Shown piece after piece: positions 12,689-24,780 of a DNA stretch of 64,000 nucleotides (positions are counted from its first letter, which is position 1; each line of letters opens with the position of its first letter). Source of the DNA: Antedon bifida (taxonomy: Eukaryota > Echinodermata > Crinoidea > Comatulida > Antedonidae). Below the pieces are notes generated by a model. It did no database searches and was not told the origin of the DNA. It worked only from the letters and a program-made list of their open reading frames with translations. The position numbers were made by a program, and so were the translations under genes. The stretch spans positions 9,057,001-9,121,000 of the forward strand of contig OY727095.1 in assembly GCA_963402885.1 (NCBI GenBank), read 5' to 3'.

Positions 12689-14720
12689 AAAACGGAATAA
12701 CCATTTCTTTCTTTCTTTTATTCAATTTTTCACACTTCAAAAATAATACAAGTTATGTGAAACATTAAGGTAATCAAACTAATTTAAACAAAATATATAG
12801 AGATACTTGTACAACAAAGAAGTGTGAAAGGAGGTCAAATAAGTATGATACTTTAAGCTTGACCCCCTAACAAGACTGCAGTTACGGTACATGACAAAAA
12901 CCATGACAAGTGGTCTAATGGTAGTTTATTAAGTTCACTTGATGTGCAGCCGGGTTCAATCTCTCACCATTTGTTGAACAGTGTACCTCTCTGATATGCC
13001 TACAAATATTACAAAATATGGGCATTTTATAGATGCAAATAAAATATTTAGAAACTCACTATTTACAGTCATTAACGTTAGTACATGATACGAACTATTA
13101 ATCGAACACGTGTGTTGAATACCGGTTTCTATGAAGTTTTTCTTAATAAAATGCTTATAACGAATAAATAGTCTGTGTTTTCTACTCTGTTCTGCCATGT
13201 CTGTCGTTATAGGTCCGCTTTGGATGATTAAACTAAGAATCTGGAACTGCCTCTTGCATCTGGTTTTGTCAAGAAAATGTCTCCAGTATCAAAGGAAAGT
13301 TCTTTAATACAGCATCACATGTGTCTCACATGTAGGCCTATCGCTTTGCATCATAGACCAAACCTTAACATAACCACGATACAGTACCACATGAGATGCT
13401 GTATTATGAAATTTTCCTCAAACACTGTACAAGTATTGCCATGATATGGAGACAGCACTGGGGATCGGGTAATAGAAATTCACTATTCCATTGTAGTTAT
13501 TTGATTATTTAATTTATACAAATAAATGTTTTAATAAAATCGAATTTATGATTACCTGTTAACAAACATTAAAACAATAATGTAGGAGGGCGCCAGAATG
13601 GTTTGTAAGTAAAAGTGAAAAGTAAAATTTGCTGCCACCTATCTTGCTTTCATTGATGAGTAAGTACATTTGCATAAATCTTTATCCAGGTTGAATATGC
13701 TCCCTGTGGATTACCATTGCATGCCGCTGTTTAGTGTCGCAAGAACGAAAGCAATAATATGCAGCGGAAGAAACTCATTCTAAGCCGTGTATGTTTTTAT
13801 TTCTACTTTTTAAAATAATAGGCCTAGCTATAATTGACTATTTAATATGAGTTATGGCATTGAGTAGATAGATAAATTGATATTGCTAAAAGGCTGCTAT
13901 TGTGTTATTTTGCATATAAATGTTCATTATGATATATATTGTATGTTAGTTTTTATTTAATTGCAACTAAACTGTTTGTCGGTCAGTTAAATGCAGAAGA
14001 GAATCGTATTATCGATTGTTTCTTCGCGACAGTGCAATGACATTAAAGTGCAATTCCCATTCAGCGGTATGTCAAATACCGGATATACTCGCGTGCATTG
14101 CTCGTGCAAAATTCGTGGGTTATTTTATATAGAAAGACATCATCTAATCTGGGAGTGCCACACGCGCATAATGAACGCGTATTGTCCGCGAAACAATGAG
14201 AACGATATAAAGTGCCTATCTGTAATATCAATATCCATATTTTATTAAATTCATTTTATCATGATTAAGTGAAGTATGATTTTATCTAAAGCTTAGAAAT
14301 TCGAAGGTTCATTACTATGGTAAGCGCATTAAATATAATTATATGGCGAAGATATTAATAAATAACTGTACTAAAGTACTGTACTCGAATCCGACTCGAA
14401 TATGTGGCGCCGTTTTTATGAAAATAGTTTGTGTGCACATGTTAAGTTAATATAGATATTCGTCGTCGTCGTCGTTTTCGTGTAAAATATATAGATTTAA
14501 ACATCGATAATGCTTTTATCTAATTAATGTTAAAATCGGCTTGTTTGATTATAATTAAATAGTCATTATCTACCCATTGGGAATGTTCTTTTCATTTATT
14601 AAAATATTAAGTTAATGGGTTGTTTTTAAGCTTATATATACGTCACATTGTTTGTATCTTTAGATATTTTATATAACTTTTTTTTTCTAAACTTAGGTTC
14701 TAAACTAAACGCGCGTGTCT

Positions 14721-14800
14721 GATCGTGTCGCAGCTCCACAGATAAACCCTCTGATCTTCGTAGCCCTGCAGCATCCTGTTGTTAGATTGTCTTGGTTGTC
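14721..14800. repeat. Dispersed 75-bp repeat, copy 1
   Basis: GATCGTGTCGCAG, CCACAGATAAACCCTCTGAT and CAGCATCCTGTTGTTAGATT match 17646-17722. No gene can be read through it. Confidence 0.75.
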
Positions 14801-15071
14801 CCAATGAAAGCAGACCTTACTACTATGTCATTTGAACCAATTTTACAAAAACATTAATAATCCCATATTTATATTGTGCCTGTGGTAAGCCTATTTTCTG
14901 TGTAGGCCCAGATCATGCCGTATTAGAATTGAGTGTCCTGTGGCCATATTCAGTTACAGTAAGAGTTAAGTTACACTAAGATAAGAGGCTTACCCTGAAA
15001 ATTAAATAAACAATCTCCTATCTAACTGAATACAATTTAAGGGAAGTATGTATTGAGTTAAGTGAAATACT

Positions 15072-15196
15072 TAACGCAACGTAAGCGAGTTGACCAATGA
15101 CAAGCGACAGTTCGCATAATCCATCGCGTGTGAATGGTCAAAATCACTTAAGTTGCGTTCGTTACGTCCTTGTGTTGCGTCTAGTGGAAACCAAGC
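15072..15196. mobile_element. Palindromic element family C, second copy
   Basis: AACGCAACGTAAGCGAGTTG on the left, TTGCGTCTAGTGGAAACCAA on the right, with the GACCAATGACAAGCGACAG interior of the family. Confidence 0.7.
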
Positions 15197-16594
15197 ATTA
15201 TCGAAAACAAGGCCAACAGCCATAAGTCGCGTGCTCTCAGAAAAAAATGAACTTTCAAAAAGTAATGTACTTTAAAACTTTTCTGTACATCAAAACAGTT
15301 CAAAAAGTACAGAAAAGCGATAAAACGCATAGTGATACCGGACCGACAGACAGACCGACAGACCGACATAGTGAACTATAGAGTCGCGTCCACGCGACTA
15401 AAAATGACCTATGCTAAGAAAGAAAGGAATTGTTAGAGTACCGTATAATGATACTTAGTATCGGTTAAGTCGTGATTTATCACATTATTAAATGGAATTA
15501 GCACTCTTAATACTACTTCTTTTTATAAGCAAGTAAATCATTGACAAACCATTAAGATTAAGTAGATACATGTCGTAAGTATTGTTCGTGGTATTTCAGA
15601 AATACGGCAAAATATATTACGGATTTTACTATCGCCTTTCATACGACCGGATCTTTCTGACCTACTTTCAGAAACATTAATGTAATTAATTCTCTGTTTG
15701 AGTTCAAGATTACACAGTTCGTAAATCTATCAAAAATGAATTGCAAACATGATGTGTTCTTAATGGGATCGATAAAATCGCACAAAGTTATTTTAATATT
15801 AATAATTACTAATTACTGAAAATGTTATCGCAATGAAGATCCAAATAAAATAAGCAAAAAGCTAAATCAAAACGGTAAAGCAAACAGCCAAAAAGATTAA
15901 GCGCCATGGTTTTGGAAAATACATTCCTTCGTCATTATAATAAAAGTAATAGTTAATTTCATAGAGGCCTTCTGATATATAAAGTGTTGAGTACCACAGA
16001 ATGTTCGTCAACAATGATTTAGCCTATAACATCTCTCGTAGAATGTACAACCATTTATTAATTTTCAATATTGATAATTCGTGTATGCCTATTGAACTCT
16101 AATAGCAATTTTTAATGAAGTACAGTAGCCGATTGACCGCCTTGGATTTTTATAAGTACTGTAACCTAATGCCGATGCCGTGAATTCGGCGCATGAAACG
16201 GATAGACGGGTATTTTACTTTTACTAATGTTAGAATCGTACTATTAATCAATATGCTTTATCCGTTCACGAGACGTCTGGCGGCAAGATGCAGGTGTACG
16301 GTTTTCTACAAAAATCTACGACATATTCAAGGTGCATGTTGGTGTTTTTTTAATTAGTTATACAGGTGTATGTGATCTAGGTATTGAATGTATGTATTGA
16401 TTTTGTTTAACACGGTAATCTAATTCAAAAAATGTGATATGTATGAACATTTTTTTTTTCCGAGGGTTGATATCCATGCAGTGACTTTAAAAAAGAAAAG
16501 GGGGATACATACACGAGTATAGCATGCGAGGTATTGTGTTATTATAGGATGAGGGGGCTTTGGGTTTTATCAATTTTATCAGGCCAACTAACTT

Positions 16595-16682
16595 AACTAC
16601 GACCATTTAAATGGCTTGTTTTTTCTTGACCATTCAAATGGCCTGTTTTTTCTTGACCATTCAAAAGGCCTAGTTTTTTCAA
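16595..16682. repeat. Second block of the same 27-bp minisatellite, three units
   Basis: Three units of the same CCATTCAAATGG-bearing repeat lie about 1.2 kb beyond the 3' end of the actin gene. They are separated from the intronic block by actin exon 4, which suggests spread or rearrangement of one satellite within about 2 kb. Confidence 0.85.
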
Positions 16683-17024
16683 AACAAAACAAATCTCCAA
16701 AGTTCATAAAAATCTTTTCGTTGAACAATTTAATAAACAAATACGTGACTAAAGTGCATAATCCATTAATACAAATTACTCTAAAATTTATCAAATATAA
16801 ACTGGTAAAATATAAAATGTATTATTTCAAATGTCAACCACACCAACAGCGAATCAATGTCACTATTATAGGCTGGTATATAACTATATAGTATATTAGT
16901 ATATAATAGTATAAACCTTAATTCTATGTTACATACATCTATTTACACAAAATGTAATAATCTAATATTAAATTGTTAATATTATTGGTTTTATTGTTAG
17001 CACCATGGAAGAAAATCATTAAAC

Positions 17025-17290
17025 ACAAGTTTAAACATATTTTACATTTCACAGTTAAATTAAATATAATTTATATATATCTAAATACCCACTACATCTG
17101 GTTAGTGTACTATTTATTCTTTCGCACCCACCCTTACCGTCGGAAACCCCCCCCCCCCCGCGCAAATTTAAACATATTTAAATTTTTACAGTTAAATATA
17201 ATATAATTTATATATGTCTAGATACATTTCAACACGGCACATCTGGTAATTCTTTCGCATCCACACCCCACCTAACCGTCGAAACCGGCT
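17025..17290. repeat. Tandem duplication of about 130 bp with a poly-C tract
   Basis: 17025-17160 and 17162-17290 share AAACATATTT, CAGTTAAAT, ATAATTTATATAT, CACATCTGGT, TTCTTTCGCA and ACCGTCGAAACC in order. A run of about ten C lies at the boundary. Confidence 0.7.
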
Positions 17291-17645
17291 TACAAAACAG
17301 AAGCTACTGGGCCTTTTTTATAAATTTCATTAGCAATCATTTCATTACCAACAACCAATTCTAATTGCACTATTTACTATAACATACATATTACACTTAA
17401 TTTAGGCAATATAAATAGGCATTAATATTTTTTATTTTCAGAATACTGTTTACAATTAGGACTAGGAATTTGAAAATTAAAATGACTTGAACCAATGCAT
17501 TCTGACAACAGGACACCGAGCATGCCTTGCCAAGATATGAATTCGTAACAGTCCTTTGATCTTATGTCTGGCTGCGACAAATACCACAGTGCTGTACTAT
17601 GTACATTCTCAGCGCGTGCGGTGCGTGTTAAGGGGCGTGGAACTG

Positions 17646-17722
17646 ATCGTGTCGCAGCCACAGATAAACCCTTTGATCTCAGGAGCTCAGCATCCTGTTG
17701 TTAGATTGCCTTGCTTGAACAT
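17646..17722. repeat. Dispersed 75-bp repeat, copy 2
   Basis: Partner of 14721-14800 (same GATCGTGTCGCAG and CAGCATCCTGTTGTTAGATT words). It lies just past the actin stop codon. Confidence 0.75.
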
Positions 17723-17843
17723 TTTTTTGTCAAATTCATAAATCTTAATGTCAAATTCATAAATCTTAAAGATGAAAATCTTAAGCTCCCTAATAAATAG
17801 GTGTCCGACAGTTTAAGATTTTCAATTCTGTCCCTGTTTTGTC

Positions 17844-20800
17844 TCATAAAATTAATTTTTTAATAGCACGATTGCCGAGTTCGTCGTACTCTTTCCGAGT
17901 AATCCAACACTTTTGAAATGTACTCAACGACCCTAAAATAGATCCCCCTATCCATACATTAAACTTTCGTTCCGGTGCAGCTACTACCTTTACTCTCATG
18001 GACTTAGGAGCCAGTGATTTTATTTCCTTCTGGAGCCTCTCGGCAAATCCTGGTATTAGAGAAGTTCCACCAGAGATCACAATACTGCAGCATATGTCAC
18101 GACGTATATCAATACCACACTTCATTATACTGTTATAAACAGTCTGGTGAATGCCGCAATGACCCAGTTCCATCAAATACGGATCAAAAAGAACTTCCGG
18201 ACATCGGAATCTTTCTTTTCCAAGGGTAATCTCGCGACCATCTGCAAGTTGGTAACTCTTTGCTAGTAATGGATTGGACGATGCTGATGCTAACTCTTGT
18301 TGAAAATCTTCAGCGACGTAACAGAGGCTGTCCTTTAATTTTCTTACGCTTTCCATCTCGGCTAAAAAAAAACACATAATTTTTGTTTAATTAAATCTAA
18401 ATGGACAAGCTGTTAAATTCCATATTAATGAATATTTTTACATATGACTTGTTAATCAAGGCTACCTGCTGTTAACAATGATTATTGAGAATATTCTCAC
18501 TCCGTTCTTTGAAACAACATAATCGTCCAATTATGTCAAACGCAATGATAGAAACTACTAGATTATGGCTCGCCCCATTTTTTCATTTTCATTTTTTCAT
18601 TCAAATGGCCTGTTTTATCCTTGACCATTTAACTGGCCCGTTTTTTTCCTTGACCATTCAAATGGCTTGTTCTTTTCTTGATCATTCAATAGGCTTGTTT
18701 TTTTTTTCTTGACCATTCAAATGGCCAGTTTTTTTCTTGACCATTTAAATGGCCTGTTTTTTCCTTGACCATTCAAATGGCTTGTTTTTTCCTTGGCCAT
18801 TCAAATGGCCTGTTTTTTCCCTGACCATTCAAATGGCCTGTTCTTTTTCTTGACCATTTAAATGGCCTGTTTTTTCTTGACCATTCAAATGGCTTGTTTT
18901 TTCTTGACCATTCAAATGGCCTGTTTTTTTCTTGACCATTTAAATGACTTGTTTTTTCTTGACTATTCGAATGGCCTGTTTTTTTTCTTGACCATTTGAA
19001 TGGCCTGTTTTTTTTCTTGACCATTCAAATGACTTTACAGCTCACTATGTTGGTCGGTAATACGGCAATACAATTACGTGCGTAGCGCATATAACGCATG
19101 GGTTCGCGCACTTACAATTTTCAAAATTGTCAAATCGGTTGGTCGGTCGATAAACACTAACTTGAGCACACGACTGCAGCCATGTACATGGCCTTGTCTC
19201 TTGACCATTCAAATGGTATGTTACTTGAACATTACAAAAATGACTGATACAAACCTGTATTCATGAATGTATATCCTCTTTCAGCAAGCAACTGAGCCAT
19301 ATACTGCGTTAGGTCACACCCTCCAAATTCAATTCTTTGAATAGCTTTCTTAATGGCATATCCCTCATAAATCGGTACGATGTGAATCACCCCATCACCT
19401 ATATCCACACTTATTGCACTACCTCTACCGGATGCATAGATTGACATTTGACCTTGGATACTCACATACATTGCAGGTACATTAAATTTCTCAAATAACA
19501 CCTATAAAATAATAATAATATTGATAGTGACTGTCACAGTCACTAAGTGTCTTTTGATGATGGACCATTAGGCTGCACAGAAGAAATCATTTTAATAACA
19601 TAATGGGTAAAACCGTGGAAAAAAATAAATTTCAAGAGTTTTGATAGTCGTTTTATTGGTTTACTGAAATATGACCTAATTAATATTTTGATTCCAACTC
19701 CTTCATCATGCCATTAATGGGCAATTTCTTCTGGTTGGGAAAAAAAACATTGTTTACTGTAGAAGCTCAAGATACTCAAGATTGTTTAAATAGCACCCTC
19801 TACTATACTGTTTGATGTATTTTATAATTTGTATAGCACCCTCTCTTGTTTGGATGCTTTCACAATTAATTCTCCAGATATTTAATTTTTTTTCAAGTTA
19901 GGACTTCAGTGGCGGATCTAGGATCTGACGAGGGGGGGTGGCCACGAAAGTGGCAAACAAGGTGAGTAGCTCCGAGCGGGGGAGGGTTTGGGAGCTAGCG
20001 ACGGTCAATCGGAGGTAGGTTGCATCTTTTTTTTGGAGAGAGAATTAAAGGGGTGGCTAGCCACCCTATTCACCCCCCTAGCTAGATCCGCCACTGGACT
20101 TACTGTTTGTTATATAGGTCATATGGTGAAAATGTATTTATTCTTGTTCCTCTGAACAATACCATAACTTAATAATAATTCTAATACTAACCACTTAAAA
20201 TCTTTTAGTGGAAAGTTGGCATTCATATAGTTACCTTCATAATCTGCTCTCTGTTTGAGTCTGGGTTCATAACTGGTTCCAATACAAGAACTAAATGTTC
20301 CTCTGGCTTGATTTTGAGTTCATTGTAAAAACAATGATGCCATATTTTTTCCATTGCATCCCAGTTGGTTATAACACCACGCTCTATGGGATATTCAATA
20401 TCAAGATTGTCTAACTGTGAATAGGCTTCATCCCCAACATAATATTCTTTGTGCTCCAGTGACTTTTGGTAAACAAAAAATAATAATTTGAAAGATAAAT
20501 AGCCACTAGGTAGGGAAGCATTATTTTTTTTCCTATGAGGTTAAGGCAGAAATCATCAATAATTCATTACCTTATTAGAGCTATGAGTACAGTATTAGTT
20601 ATTACTGACTTATCATTGACATAACAAAAAAAACACAAGATTATAAAATATTATGCACAGCACTGAAAGCACATTTCAATTAAAACATGATTAATCCATA
20701 TATTATGTTTAACTTTACTCTCTCATTCATTAGATAGGCCTATGTAATGTAGCATAGGCTAGGCCTAGATACTTTAACTTGGCTTCAAACCGGTTCTCTA

Positions 20801-20958
20801 CGGCAGAGTACATACTCAGAGAGGGTTCGTACCTGATGCTTAGGCCAACCAACGACTGCTGGGAACATGACCCGAGGTGCATCCTCTCCAGCAAAACCAG
20901 CTTTACACATAATAGAACCATTATCGATAACAACTACTGCAGCATTCTCATCAGACAT
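17844..20958 (-). CDS. Divergent actin, full length, four coding exons
   Basis: Coding exons on the minus strand: 20833-20958, 20235-20462, 19255-19501 and 17844-18361. They join in frame to 372 residues (conventional actin is about 375). The start reads [15 protein letters not shown], then [94 protein letters not shown] and [14 protein letters not shown]. These cover both nucleotide-binding loops and the hinge. Differences from conventional actin: the DNase-I-binding loop is four residues shorter, the methylated His73 position is Arg70, Gly15 of the first phosphate loop is Ile, and the terminal KCF is replaced by KKLIL. There is no frameshift or stop, so this is not a processed pseudogene. 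It could be a lineage-specific or tissue-specific actin-like protein; whether it polymerises cannot be told. Confidence 0.9.
18590..19035. repeat. 27-bp minisatellite in the last intron of the actin gene
   Basis: About 16 tandem units, each containing TTGACCATTCAAATGGC followed by a T-rich spacer, fill about half of intron 18362-19254. A lone unit lies at 19198-19215. Each unit contains the near-palindrome CCATTCAAATGG (variant CCATTTAAATGG). Translations of this stretch (repeated NRPFKWSRK-like peptides) are by-products of the 27-bp period, not protein genes. Confidence 0.9.
19907..20096. mobile_element. 190-bp inverted-repeat element (hAT-like ends) in an actin intron
   Basis: Begins CAGTGGCGGATCTAG and ends CTAGATCCGCCACTG, a perfect 15-bp terminal inverted repeat apart from the middle of the element. 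The 5-base word GACTT sits directly outside both ends, a likely target-site duplication. Termini of the form CAG...CTG are typical of hAT superfamily MITEs. There is no coding capacity. It lies in intron 19502-20234. Confidence 0.8.
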
Positions 20959-21531
20959 CTTGTTGTTACGGGATATAACATGAATGTAATATTTTATTTA
21001 GGCCTAATTATACCAATAAATACGGCCTATCAGCTGTTCTAACCATTCGGAATGTCATGCTCGGGGTCTTGGGAGTGGTAGTGGTGAGGCTAAATATAAA
21101 ATAAGTGTAGAAAATAGAGAGGGCGGCAAACATAAATTAACGCACTTCACACTTAATTCCTTTATTTCTTGATTAATCAAACAATGAAACCAATATAGGG
21201 CCTATCACTTATTAATATAATATTATTTTTATTTCTAAAACACAAAGTACATTTCAAATTAAATTGTAATTACATTACACCACTGTACTTTATACTACAC
21301 TAACCAAAATAATGTATATAAAAGAACTGAAATATAGTGGTACAGTAAAGTTCTTCAAACCTATATGTCCATAATGCCTATCTTCTTTCACTTCCAGTGT
21401 TATGATGAGTTTCTTTGCAATTAATTATATTAATTTTAGGCTACAATTTTTAAAAACTTTGCACACTTTTCTTAATAAATTAACTGTTGTTTTCTATTTA
21501 ATGCTGCTACTTAAATGATTTGGTGCTGACT

Positions 21532-23260
21532 TTAATATGGTGAAGGGTGCGAGGCTGGTGGTGGCGGGTAAGCTGCACCAGCCTGTGGCATTGATTGCTG
21601 GACAGGTGGATATGGACCACTTGTTGGCGGGTATGTGGTACTTGGTGGGGGATATGTTGGACCAGAAGGAGGGTACACTGTCCCATACGGTGGCGGCTGT
21701 GGCGGATAGCCAATACCGGGCGGAGGAGGCTGCATAGGTGCATGATACGGTTGTGTACCATGGGGGTAGTAATTCTGTGACGTCATTGGTTGTGGTGGAT
21801 AATGGTACCCTTGTTGCTGCTGTGGTTGTTGCTGACCGTCAACCTGTAATTAAAATTATATTAATTAGTACGCCTATATTTCAGTAGGCCTACCGGTGGT
21901 ACATATGACAGGATTTGAAACAAAATTTCACTTTATACTTCCTTTCTTTCCTAGGAGCATTGCCTTGGCCATTTATTTTACATAGGCCATTGGGCCCAGT
22001 AGGCCTACATCAATATAAATATTAACAATAAAATAAACTTAAATTTATGTGTGCGGTAATAAAAAATCTTTCTCTTTTTATAAGCAAAGTATGAACTTAA
22101 CAAGGCTAGAATCAATATTTTCTTTTTTACTTGACATTAATAAAATAAATTGTTATAGTTCACTGAACTTTATTGTCGTTGACTTATTAAAGATGTATTG
22201 TCCCCTGAAAAAAATCATTCTTAAACATTTTTTGTTGAAAATGCCATTTTAATGTCACATAATATAGTTATCCACTTTGACCAAAAGTTAGATCCAAAAA
22301 AAATTATTTACCTGAAAAAACTGTAATTTAAAGCAAAAAATAGTCAAATTGGCTGCCAGCCAATGTTTTTGGTTAGATTTAACCATTTATTTTGTCATTT
22401 TATAAGTGAAAACATTATTTTCTTGTTAAATTCCTACGGAAGTGATTAACTTTATTAAAACTACACAATAACCTATTCAAAATATGATTAAATCAATCTT
22501 AATTGTTCATGTTTTTGGGGGACAATACATCTTTAATATATCCATTATAATATGAAATCATCTTTAGTCATTCTATGGCTGTTATGATCAATAGCCGATT
22601 AATGGCTAATTTTGGGAGGCTTTTTATTTCGAGCTTTTGCTTGTTCCAAACGTTATATTACAATGTGTAGGCCCAGTACTTTTATCTTCTTACATGAACA
22701 TGAACGACTGTTTCGGTGGATCCATGTGTTCTGTTTGATCCGGAGGATGCCATGGCTGCACCAGCTACAGCTCCGACTGCAAGGGCGCCAAAAGGAGCGC
22801 CTCTTCTTCTCGGAGGCCCGACCACAACTACTCTCTTAAAGTAAATAGGGACGGTTAGAATTAAGACTTTAATTAAGTCTTACATTTTGAAAGATTTATG
22901 TCTATACAATAGACATTGGCCTACTAAATGCTAAGGGAAAAAAAGAAAAATATTGGGTTTCTATCAAATATAGAATGAAACGATTTACTTATTTACTTAT
23001 ATTTTATTTTAATTCTGGGGTTTTTAAACTGTAATAAAGAGTTCAATAATACTATAACATAGGCTACATTGTTTATTCATCTCTACATAGTTACATTATG
23101 TTTTATTTATGATATAGTGTTATTGTAAGTTTTTTTAATTTCTTTTATGAATGTTTTTAATCTATTGCTAAAAAAGCAGGATCATATGTAAAACATGTTT
23201 TTATCCTGTCTAAATAATATGTTTAAAAAAACTACAAATTATTCTTACCCGTCTAGGCAT
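21532..23260 (-). CDS. Small Gly/Ala + proline-rich protein, copy 1 (unrecognised family)
   Basis: Minus-strand coding exons 23249-23260, 22694-22834 and 21532-21843 join in phase 0 to 154 residues. The start is MPRR, then a basic patch (PPRRRGAP), then GALAVGAVAGAAMA at about 20-33. That stretch is a small-residue, Gly-zipper-like hydrophobic segment. TETVVHVH follows at the exon 2 end. The third exon encodes a low-complexity tail rich in Pro, Tyr and Gln (YPP/PPP repeats) with a PPPY motif of the kind bound by WW domains. There is no signal peptide and no Cys. I do not recognise the family and assign no function. The exon plan, the MPR start and the GALAVGAVAGAA segment are shared with the gene at 24781-27294, so the two are tandem duplicates. 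Very short first coding exons (12 nt here) make such genes easy to miss. Confidence 0.8.
22187..22536. mobile_element. MITE family B, complete copy with TTAA flanks
   Basis: About 350 bp. The left end reads TTAA-AGATGTATTGTCCCC and the right end GGGGACAATACATCT-TTAA. The TTAA on both sides is the target duplication expected of piggyBac-like elements. AT-rich interior with no coding potential. It lies in the last intron of the first proline-rich gene. Confidence 0.85.
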
Positions 23261-24780
23261 ATTCACTCGTACAATTCGATAAATTTTAGTAATAGAAAAA
23301 ACAAATATGACAAGTATAATTGTTTCCGAACAAAATATGTAAACAAAACAAAGAAGATCACATGATTTTTATTTCAGACTATTCCATTTAAATTAGTGTA
23401 AATGTATTTTGAATTTTTATCTTTAGTGTCGATGACTTGTTCTTGAACGTTGTGAATTTGTAGTGTGTTAAATCAAACAATCGATAATAATAACTTTAAA
23501 TTTCATTTCCACCAGCCAATTATGGATAATTCAACAAACAATTGTTTTTAATTTATCATCTCCCCTGCGATAGAATAAATTTCAAAATGTTATTGTGTTT
23601 GCTGGTATGTAGAATATTAATGTACTGGTATCTAGGCTGTGATTGGTGATTCGTCATTAACTGATGACTCTTTCTATTTTGGTATATTACGTCACAACAA
23701 ATATTAAAGTCGTGTAACATACGTGTAATATGCATGTGGCATACGAATAATACACAATCATTGAAGTTGAAATAAATACATATTCATGTAATTAATACAT
23801 TTTAAAACCGTGTAAGATGCGTGTAATATTCGTGTGGCGAATAATATACATTAATGAGCACTTAATGAACACAACAATAATATTCTGTTCTAATAACAAT
23901 TTATTCATAATAAACATTTAATAAAAAAAAATTATAATATTATTAATACATCTATTTGTTAGTAATTAAAACGAATATAATATAAATATTAAAACATATC
24001 AAGGAAGAGAAATAACGTATTTAGTTAGCTCTCTCTTCCCTGGTATATTTATTTTACTTCATTCATTAGGCCTATATCTTTATGATAATTCATCAAGCGG
24101 TGTTAAACTATAGCATTATAAAAAAATCAAGATATAAATATTACACAGTAGTTATAATTGAAATTGTGTGGTACTGTATACCTCCATATAATGTTTCCAA
24201 ATTAATTGCCTGGGTTCGAGTCTAGTTAACTTCTACTCTATTCTAGCTATCAAAATTTAAAATAAATAAAACACCAAACAATAAACAGGTCTACTTTCAT
24301 GTAATGTTCACCAATTCACCAAGAGACGAGGATGACGTTTACAATGTTAATATGCCATACAAACTAACATAGGCCTATACCACCACATTTCGTATTAGTC
24401 ATGAGTGTATTATACTATATCTCTTTTTGGTCCTATTTGGTCCCGGATAATAATAATATTATATTATTATCATGTTGACGAATTCAACTCATTTTTTTGT
24501 GACAATCTAACAACAATATTCAAAAGTATATTTTTACAGTTTTCACAAAAGTGAATGTACCTCCTGTACATGTGTGTGAATATATAGTGCATTTTTCTTT
24601 TAAAACACCAACGATATAGACAAGGTGAAAATTCATAATTGCTCTTTCAAAAATACCACAGTAACTAAATATAGGCCTATACAAAAATATAATATAAACC
24701 ATTTTGAACAACCTGTCGTTTACAGGCACCGGGTAATAGTAATCACATTACCAGTTGTGATCAATCATGATTAGGCCTAA

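Larger units (their letters stand above)
11973..17843. other. Gene-free stretch between the receptor and the actin gene
   Basis: No supported coding exon. Contains three palindromic family C copies, dispersed repeats, a short CGT microsatellite at about 14460-14476, a tRNA-like remnant near 12910-12962, and the 17-kb tandem duplication. The actin 3' UTR lies at its right end. Confidence 0.6.

Noticed and set aside
12905-12965. GTGGTCTAATGGTAG ... CGGGTTCAATCTC resembling a tRNA
   Set aside because: A- and B-box-like words are present, but no acceptor or anticodon stem can be paired, so I treat it as a decayed tRNA-derived repeat.
13991-14248. 85-codon plus-strand frame with several Cys
   Set aside because: No family resemblance, no splice partners, and no sign of selection visible from one sequence.
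18773-19024. Open frame with repeated NRPFKWSRK peptides, and its partner at 16597-16794
   Set aside because: Both are translations of the 27-bp minisatellite. The period is a multiple of three, so no stop appears.
24170-24240. GGTTCGAGTC box suggesting a tRNA gene
   Set aside because: No A box or acceptor stem at the right distance; at most a SINE remnant.
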